DNA from: Leguminivora glycinivorella | Taxonomy: Eukaryota; Arthropoda; Insecta; Lepidoptera; Tortricidae | DNA length: 64,000 nucleotides | Assembly (NCBI RefSeq): GCF_023078275.1 | Contig: NC_062994.1 | Span: 11,727,545-11,791,544, forward strand | Direction of reading: 5' to 3' | Shown here: positions 10,501 to 19,500 of the stretch, piece by piece | How the letters are laid out: every line of letters starts with the position of its first letter | How positions within the stretch are numbered: the first letter of the stretch is position 1 | Program-made: the position numbers and the translations under genes | Notes under the pieces: model-generated | What the model was told of the DNA's origin: nothing | Seen by the model: only the letters and a program-made list of their open reading frames with translations | The model's database searches: none

Positions 10501-13500
10501 TGGCCCGTCTGCTGGGCGCTCCTACGAACGCTGCTGATTGTGCCTGGCGCTAGGGCGCGTGATCTGGCCCGTCTGCTGGGCGCTCCTACGAACGCTGCTG
10601 ATTGTGCCTGGCGCTAGAGGCGCGTGACCTGGCCCGTCTGCTGGGCGCTCCTACGAACGCTGCTGATTGTGCCTGGCGCTAGGGCGCGTGACCTGGCCCG
10701 TCTGCTGGGCGCTCCTACGAACGCTGCTGATTGTGCCTGGCGCTAGGGCGCGTGACCTGGCCTGTCTGCTGGAAGCTCCCGGCGAACGCTGCTGCACGTC
10801 GTACTCGACGTTTGCCCCTGCACGTTGTACTCCGCATCATCTTTAACCGCTGCCCGCCTTTACCTCGAGTCTTCTCACACGTTGCGTGCCGCTGCTTTGG
10901 GACTTTGGATTATCTGACTTATTATTTTTAATACCTCGTGTCATATCGTCAAAAGAGCCGTATAATAAAGTACCTACCCCTGATTTATTTACTTATTTTC
11001 ATTCCATCCCTTCAAATTCTTTTCACCCTTTAGGTTAGCAGTTACGTACTCTTGCAAAAGACTCTTGTAAGAGTACGTAACGCTACAATAATAAGCAGCT
11101 TTCTCATCCGTTTTCAAAGAATCAAGAGAGTTTTTACAAGTTGGTGTGGTAACAAACATTAGCCTGGGTTCGAATCCCAGTAAGGGCATTTATTTGTGTG
11201 ATGAGCACAGATATTTGTTCCTGAGTCATGGATGTTTTCTATTTATTTATAAGTATTTGTATATTATATATCTCGTTGTCTAAGTATCCATAACACAAGC
11301 CTTCATTGAGCTTATCGTGGGACTCAGTCAATCCGTGTAAGAATGTCCTATAATATTTATTCATTTCATTAATTACTTTTTCAGGAAAATCAGCAAATTA
11401 TACGAACGCCTTCAATCCATATACTCCGACGCAAAAGTCTGCATCCCGTTTGACAAAACCAAACCCCCTACAGATCTGTCAGGAATGGAGTCCGCCATCT
11501 TGGATTATATCGCAACTGTCAAACGAGTACTGAATGTGAAGTCTGAAGGAGTATCCAGGTAAGTTTAAATTGATACTAATGGGAAAGTGTATGTCTGTCT
11601 GTTTGTCCGACTTTCACGGCAAAACGGAGCGACGAATTGACGTGATTTTTTAAGTGGAGATAGTTGAAGGGATGGAGAGTGACATAGGATACTTTTTGTC
11701 TCTTTCTAACGCAAGCGAAGCCGCGGGCAAGAGCTAGTCCAAGTCCATACTATATAAATGGGAAAGTGTGTGTTTGTTTGTCCGTCTTTCACGGCAAAAC
11801 GGAGCGACGAATTGACGTGATTTTTTAAGTGGAGATAGTTGAAGGGATGGAGAGTGACATAGGCTACTTTTTATCTTTTACTAAACTCCCACTTCCCTAA
11901 AATGGGGGTGGAAGTTTGAATGGAGCATTCCGCAATTGGCGAAATTAACGCGAGCGAAATCGCGTGCAAAAGCTAGTAATATACAACTCTAAAGTTTGTA
12001 CCTATTATTATTGTATCATCATTAGTTAAATTTATTCTTTAAAAAATCCGTCAACCAACATATTATTTCAGAGTCGCAAAACTAGCAGTAAACGAGAAAT
12101 CCGAGACCTCCCTCTGTTTGTACGGCGACACCGATTTCGATAAAATGATGAGATTCTCCCGAAACGAGGAAGTTTTGCGCTGGTTGTGGATATCTTGGAG
12201 GGAGAAGGTTGGGCCTCCTATGAAGAAGCCATATCGAGAGCTAGTGGATGTGGAAAATAGGGCTGCTAAACGGAATGGTAAGTTTTTATCAGCTTTCGAT
12301 ATGCAGCCATCAGGTGCTGGAACAATCTGCCACCGCCAGTAGGAATAGTTATTTGTTATACAAGGGGGCAAAGTTGTATTTTACTTCTCATGTGTTAAAA
12401 AACTCGCAAGTTCAGGATTCTATTCTAGAACCACTCGCTTCGCTCGTGGTTCAACTATAGAATCCTTTCACTTGCTCGTTTTTCAATTCCACACTCGGCG
12501 TTAAAATACAACTTTGCCCCCTTGTATAACAAATAACTATTCCTACTGGCGGTGGCAGATTACTTTACCCACTTGTGGATAAAATGCGTTTTTACCCGCT
12601 GGTATTAAAGGACAAAACACGTGTTTCCGAGCTAGTGAGGGGAAAATATAATAGTTGGTCGCCTCCTGCCATATAGGGAGTTGGTGGATGTAGAGAATAA
12701 GGCTGCTAAGCGGAATTTTAAGTTTTGTGACAGCTCATATTATTAAATTAAAACGGGACTTAATCGCGTAAAACTTACGTTTTATATTTAACCCGACGTT
12801 TCGGACATGACATTACGTCCGTGGTCACGGGTAGACTGGCTGGAAGTTGTATCAACATCTTCTAGCTGTACGAGTTTTTCGAACTACCCGCACTTGATTG
12901 TCATCAGTCACTTTTACGCTAGGGCAGCTTTTGTGACAGCTTTCGATATGCAGACAAGAAATGATGGAGCAATCTGTTAAGTTAAGATAATTGTTATGTA
13001 CATGCTAATGAATTTACAATGAAATTGGGATGAATTTTAAATTAATTATACGCGATGTATTCCGTTTCCATAGTTTTATTTTATGAGTAGGTAACTATCG
13101 CGGTAACCGAAGACAATATTATGTAAGTCTATAATTAATATAAGGTAACGGCGGCTATCAACGTGGGTATCGAAATCGACGTCCATTACCGCCGCATTTG
13201 CAAATACGCATTTTATAGGCAAACCGACCAATTTCCTAAATAAAGTTACTCACACAAAGGAAGCCTGTTTAGTTGACTAACGCACATATAGGCGCTAGAG
13301 AGTGTGAATGAAAGAAGACACTCGCTATTTGACAGTTTTTGCCACGGGGCCGCAAGAAGAGCTTGTGTCATACTGACGCGTGACGCTAAACCTAAGTGAA
13401 CTCCAATCTCATTTAGTAGTTTACGTAATAATTGTGGTAAATAGGTGAAAGTTATGCATTTTAAAATATTGTTTATAGTTTTCTACATGACTTCTGAGTA

Positions 13501-16500
13501 CTTTTTACGTATTGTTTAGCCTGTAAATGTGTTTAAAGTGGAAATTAAAAGACAGCGGTGAAAGGCGCCATTTCGTGAGTAGATTCTATTACTGTGGTAT
13601 ACCTTCTATTACTGTGGTATACCACAGTAATGGTTAAAGTAGTGATATTAGTTATTTATGCTTTATTTTAAGTATATGTGATCAGTTATATAATGTCTTA
13701 CAGTTGTTTCAATCTTGATCTATTCACGCTATCAAAGAACTATTTACGTGGTATGAAAAATATTCAACAAAACCTTAATTTTTAGCAAAAACTTCATTAC
13801 TGATTTCGTAGTTTCTATGAAAACCGTTAATTTGTCAATTTTTTTAAACATTGAGATAAAGTCTGATGTTTACTTACTAGTTATGTAAACTTGGTTTTAA
13901 TATAAAGTTGCAATATTTTATTTTGTAATGAAAATACATCTGTATGACATTGTTTTTATTGGTCGGAATTAGATTTTATTATACTCCAATTTATGCCTAT
14001 CACCGATGGTACGATCGGATAACCCTCGGTAATGGAATGTATAAGAATCTATTACCGATCCATGCAATATTTGTTTGGGTCGGTAATAGGTTCCTAAAGA
14101 AGTATCTATTACATATTAGTCTTGTATCAAAATATGACATTTAGAGTACCGTAAGTACAGATTTCTTAGATGAAACTGAGTCTTCTGTGGGTATTCATAA
14201 AGGAAAATAGTATAGGTATATGTATTTATCATAATTTGTATATTCAACCGTCGGTATTAAGCTCCGAATTTTGAGATGGGTTTCTATTTACCGATGGCAG
14301 AAAAACACTGTCATTCATACCCTCGGTAATGAAATCTCAATTCGCGTTAATAGAACCGCAGCCTGTTCATTACCACGGTAATAGAAAATTTAGGTATGCT
14401 GGCTTCAATAGTTATTTTATGACATATAATAAACTAAAATGATCCAAAAACTCTTCAAAACTAATAGTTCAATAAATACTCTTCCATAAAAAAAATATTT
14501 GTGGTCGTTAACGAGCTTTGATACCCCTAATTTTTTGGAATCTTTTGAAATCTTCCTGAAGTACCACGTTAATAGGCGCCATTACCTTAATTATCTAAGT
14601 TGATTCGATATTAGAACTCACTTAAAAATATTTATTTATTTTAGGTTACACAGACATCGGCGCCACCTGGCGTGACGAATCAGAAGTAACCGACTTACGT
14701 CTGATCTGCCGTCGTCTATACAACCGAGTCAAACCGTTGTATTCCCTTCTACATGGTGTTGCCAGATATTACTTGAGAAAGAAGTATGGAGATATAGTGC
14801 CGGAGAAAGGTGCTATACCTGCGCATTTACTTGGTAAGGTTATATTGGTAGTTGGTAGCTAATTATAAAATTCAACATACTACTAGTCGCCTGTGTAGTG
14901 ACGGGTTAAGAATTTCACCACCCCCTTTCTTCCCGTGGGTGTCGTAGAAGGCGACTGTGGGATATGGGTTAAATTGTGGCGTAGGCGAGAGGCTGGCAAC
15001 CTGTCACTGCAATGTCACAGTTTCGTTTTCTTTCAACCCCTTATTTGCCAAGAGTGGCACTGAAGCTTTAGTAGTTTCATGAGCTCTGCCTACCCCTTTA
15101 TGGGATACAGGCGTGATTGTATGTATGTATGTATGTATGTAGTAGTAAAATTCATATATTTGTTAGGTTGCTTCAGATACCCAAAGAGCAAACTGACCAA
15201 GTGAATGGAATTAAAAACCCCGCCACGCGGGGCTCCATGGCTAGATTATCATCATCAAATGTAGTTGCGACCAAAATCTAGTGACTACTCCTAAACTCAC
15301 CTAGACCTAAATACTGAACTCCGGAAAATAGCGGGTCACAACTAGATGAGACTAGCCCAGGACCGGGAAAAGTGGCGTACTAGAAGAGAGGCCTATGCTC
15401 AGCAGTGATCGATAAAGGGCTGATATGATGATGATGATGAGATACTAAACAATAATAAGTACACGAGATTGACGAGATCATTTCAGAGTTTATTTATTTA
15501 TTTAAACTTTATTGCACAAATTATCAATAAAAAGTACAAATGGCGGACTGAACGCCTTAAGGCATTCTCTACCAGTCAACCATTGGGAAAAACAGAGATA
15601 GTTAGTTTGGTGCACAAGATTATAAAGCCAGTATGAGATTTTAACGATTAAATATCTACTATTATAAAATAAACATACACAAATACAATAAGTAAACCTA
15701 CATATATATTAGTATAATATATATATATGAATAAAATACACATATACATAAATAAATAAATAAATGTACCTAGTGCGAGAGTCGAGACATCAAGTAGACT
15801 TTAATCTCGAGTTTAAAGGTTTTAAATTCTTTTTTTTTAGGCAATTTATGGGCACAGAACTGGGAGTCAATTGCTGATCTTATTCTGCCTCAAATAATAG
15901 ACCTCGACAAAAGCATTAAGAACACTAACTGGACTACTGTGGACATGGTATGTTAAAACAGTATGTAATTTTAAATTCTTTGCAAATCCCTATCCCTAAG
16001 TACTTATAATACCTACATGAGTCTGTCTAATTATATACTGCTAGCTTTTGCCGGCTTCGCTCGCATTAGAAAGAGACAAAAAGTAGCCTATGTCACTCTC
16101 CATCCCTTCAACTATATCCACTCAAAAAAATACGTCAATCCATCGCTCCGTTTTGCCGTGAAAGACGGACAAACAAACAGACACACATACTTCCCCATTT
16201 ATAATATTAGTATGGATTCTCTTCTTGAGCCTCTTTCTTCTCCCATTTAAAATAAGTTATTCTGTAAATTTGAAACATTACGAACTAATTAAATTATACG
16301 CAAGGTGTAATTGCACTTACGCAGCGTAATATTATGACCGCACTACCACCTCGGACACTGGCGATCAAATATATGAAAGAGGCGAGTTCATCACACAGTC
16401 TAAGCTCGTGTAGGTGAACGCGTATAATGAAATATGACTGGTCGACGGTTCGCGTTTTGACAGGCGATAACTGTGAGGTAACCGAGAGGGGGTGGGCGGC

Positions 16501-19500
16501 ACTTTCAGCGGGGAGCAGGAGTGGCCATACTATACGGCACTGCTGTCACAAATGTAGTCAGCATTGCTGTGGTAATGTTGTCGAGGGTACTGCCGCAAAT
16601 GCCGCAATGCATTTAAGATATATTATTTGCGTCAGCAAGTCAGCAATACTGAAACAGTCTGAATCTAATGAGTATAACTAATTACATTTTTGCAGGTAAA
16701 ACACGCGGAAGATTTCTACCAATCCCTCGGCCTGCCCGCCATGACGGATACGTTTTGGCGGCAATCCGTGTTTGAACGGCGCAGCGCAACCACGCGTTGC
16801 CATGGCACCGCGGCAGACTTGTTTCAAGGTGGCGACTTCAGGTATTACCACAGAGTATTGCCCGTGTAGTGACGGGTTGAGAATTTCACCACCCCCTTTC
16901 TTCCCGTGGGTGTCGTAAAAGTCGTCTGTGTGATATGGTTGTAGCGAAGGCGAGAGGCTGGCAACCTCAATGTCACAATTTTCGTTTCTTTCAACCTCTT
17001 GCCAAGAGTGGCACTGAAACTTGAGTAGTCTCATGTGCTTCGCCTACCCCTTTATGGGATACAGGCGTGATTGTATCCAACCCTTCTGGTCTTTCAGGAA
17101 TCCATGGGCGGCAGTGATCACTAACCATCAGGCAACTTGTCCGCTTGTTTGTCTTCTACCTCTATATCATAAAAACTCCTTATTGTTACGCCCTCATCGA
17201 TAAAAGTAATGGATGTGACTCCCTTGAGTTGCTGGCGTCCATAGGTTACGGTGACCGCTTTCCATCAGGCGGGCCGTATACCTGTTTGTCACCGACGTGA
17301 TATAAAAAATTCCTAGAAGAATTAATTATTATTATTCAGAGCCTACTGTGTCCCACTGCTGGGCAAAGGCCTCCCCCCTCTTTTTCCAATCTTCTCTGTC
17401 TAGTGCTATTTCTGGCCAGCCAATCAAAAATGAGTCCAGTTTATCCCGCCATCGGCGGTGTGGTCTGCCGGATCCCCGAATTAAATTCACCATTAATTTT
17501 TCAGGCTCTTATATTGTTCAGGGTCAACAGCAGAAGATCTGTACGTGATCCATCATGAGTTGGGACACATTCAGTACTACATGGCGTACGAAAACCAGCC
17601 TGGTATTTTTAGGGTACGTGTTTCACCTTACTAAAGCAAAACTAAATTACAAATTCCAAAATTATAGGAATTCTAAGTTCCACCCTGATTTTTTTCTATC
17701 TCCAAAAGTGTTTATGTTTTGGTCTTAATCTCGAGCGTAAAATTCAAATTCGATTTCAAATATTATTCTAAATTTCAAAAGTTACCTCTCCATGTCTTGA
17801 ACACCACTCCTGCCAAGGATGATTTAAATATGATGATATGTCATCGTATTTCCTTTGGCATCATACTGAAGGATTTTATCACTATTTCAAATGAATATGT
17901 ACTATCAGTTGCAAAATTGCATGGAGAAATGATGAATGAATTAATTGATAAATTCGCCTTGCACTTTTGCAGCTAATAGTACCTCCAGTTACTCTATTTT
18001 TTTCCCAGCAAGCAAACTCAGCACTCCACGAAACCATCGGAGACACCATCATGTACGGAGTCCTAACCCCACAACACCTCTACCGCCTCGGCCTTATCAA
18101 CGACTCCATGCTTTTCATCAACCCTAAACTGGATACTAAACTATCCAGCCAAGAATCCTTACCTAAAGAGCAACTACATTCCATCGATTCAACAAATGAA
18201 GATCCCCAAAGAGACAACATTGATGAAGAAATTCTAAAATCTAAAGAAATTCATGAAAATTCAAATGCAGAATGGAAAGATTTAACCACAGATGATATAT
18301 TACTTCTTAAACAAGCTCTAAATAAAATACCACAGATACCATTTGCGCTGGTCATAGATGAGTATAGATGGAGGTATTTTGAAGGAGATTTGAAGGAGGA
18401 AGCTCTGAATGAAGAGTTTTGGGATCTGATGATGGAACTGCAAGGTGTAGCGCCTCCGGAGAGAAGGAGTGAGGAGGGATTTGATGCTGGGGCTAAGTAT
18501 CATGTCCCTGATAACACACCATTTATAAGGTTCGACGAACTTAAATATAATTACACATTATTATACATTCTGGAGAGTGTGCACAGGAACTGCATGACCT
18601 GGTTCCTCCTTCCCCGTTCCATCACCGGACAACCAGGCGCGGGGAGCGGTTTCACCCTTACGTTGTCTACCTACCTTTCATTCGCACGAAGAGGTTTGCC
18701 TCTTCTTTCCTAATGCGAACTGCTAAGGAATGGAACATGATCCCCTCGTCTGTATTCCCGGGCGAATACAATCTGGGTGAATTCAAGTCAAGAGTGAATA
18801 GGCTATTACTGAACCAGTGAGTTACAACCTCGGCCTTGTCGTCACTTTCCATCAGGTGCGACTAAGGTCGATCACTGGCCAGTTTATAATAAAAAAAAAA
18901 TATTTTCGTAGATGGATCATTGCAATTTAAATTGGCAACTGACATTGATAGCACTTCTTGTGAATAAGTTAAGTAAACGCCATAATTTCATCGAAGATAC
19001 ATTCAAAATAACATTTGCTTTAAGTATATAGTTAAGTTTTTTGCAGAATTTCGGGATCGACGATACTTTTTTTAACGACCGGTCTGGCCTAGCGCGTAGT
19101 GACCCTGCCTGCTATGCCGCGGTCCCGGGTTCGAATCCCTGTAAGGGAATTTATTTGTGTGATGAGCACAGATATTTGTTCCTGAGGCATGGATGTTTTC
19201 TATGTTTATAAGTATTTGTATATTATATACATATATCGTTGTCTGAGTACCTGCAACACAAGCCTTCTTGAGCTTACCGTGCGACTCAGTCAATCTGTGT
19301 AGGAATGTCCACTAATATTTATTTATTATTTTATTTATTTCATCCGTCATGTATACCTGACGATAAAGGGTAACTTTTATAGTCTCTCCTCATTTGCTAT
19401 ACTTATTTTTAACCTAAACTTACCTTTAACTTCTTGCACTTTGCCATCTCTTGCATTTCTGTGACCTCATTGTCAAATATTGTAGGTACATTTATTGTAT

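Larger units (their letters stand above)
10075..10985 (+). other. LTR-like promoter/poly(A) module in ACE-like intron 2
   Basis: An AT-rich stretch leads to a TATA box (TATATAAG, from 10324) and an initiator ATCAGT whose A (10354) is 30 bp downstream. A GC-rich transcribed-type region with a tandem array follows, then AATAAA at 10964. This order (U3-like, TATA, Inr, poly(A)) is that of a solo LTR. I could not define exact ends or a target duplication, so the class is open. Confidence 0.45.

Noticed and set aside
10500..10762. Regular repeat array that could suggest CRISPR
   Set aside because: Units are directly adjacent without unique spacers and the context is a eukaryotic intron.
12063..12371. 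102-codon minus-strand frame
   Set aside because: Exact antisense of ACE-like exon 4.
16678..17034. 118-codon minus-strand frame
   Set aside because: Antisense to ACE-like exon 7 and running into a repeat; the plus-strand exon is well supported.
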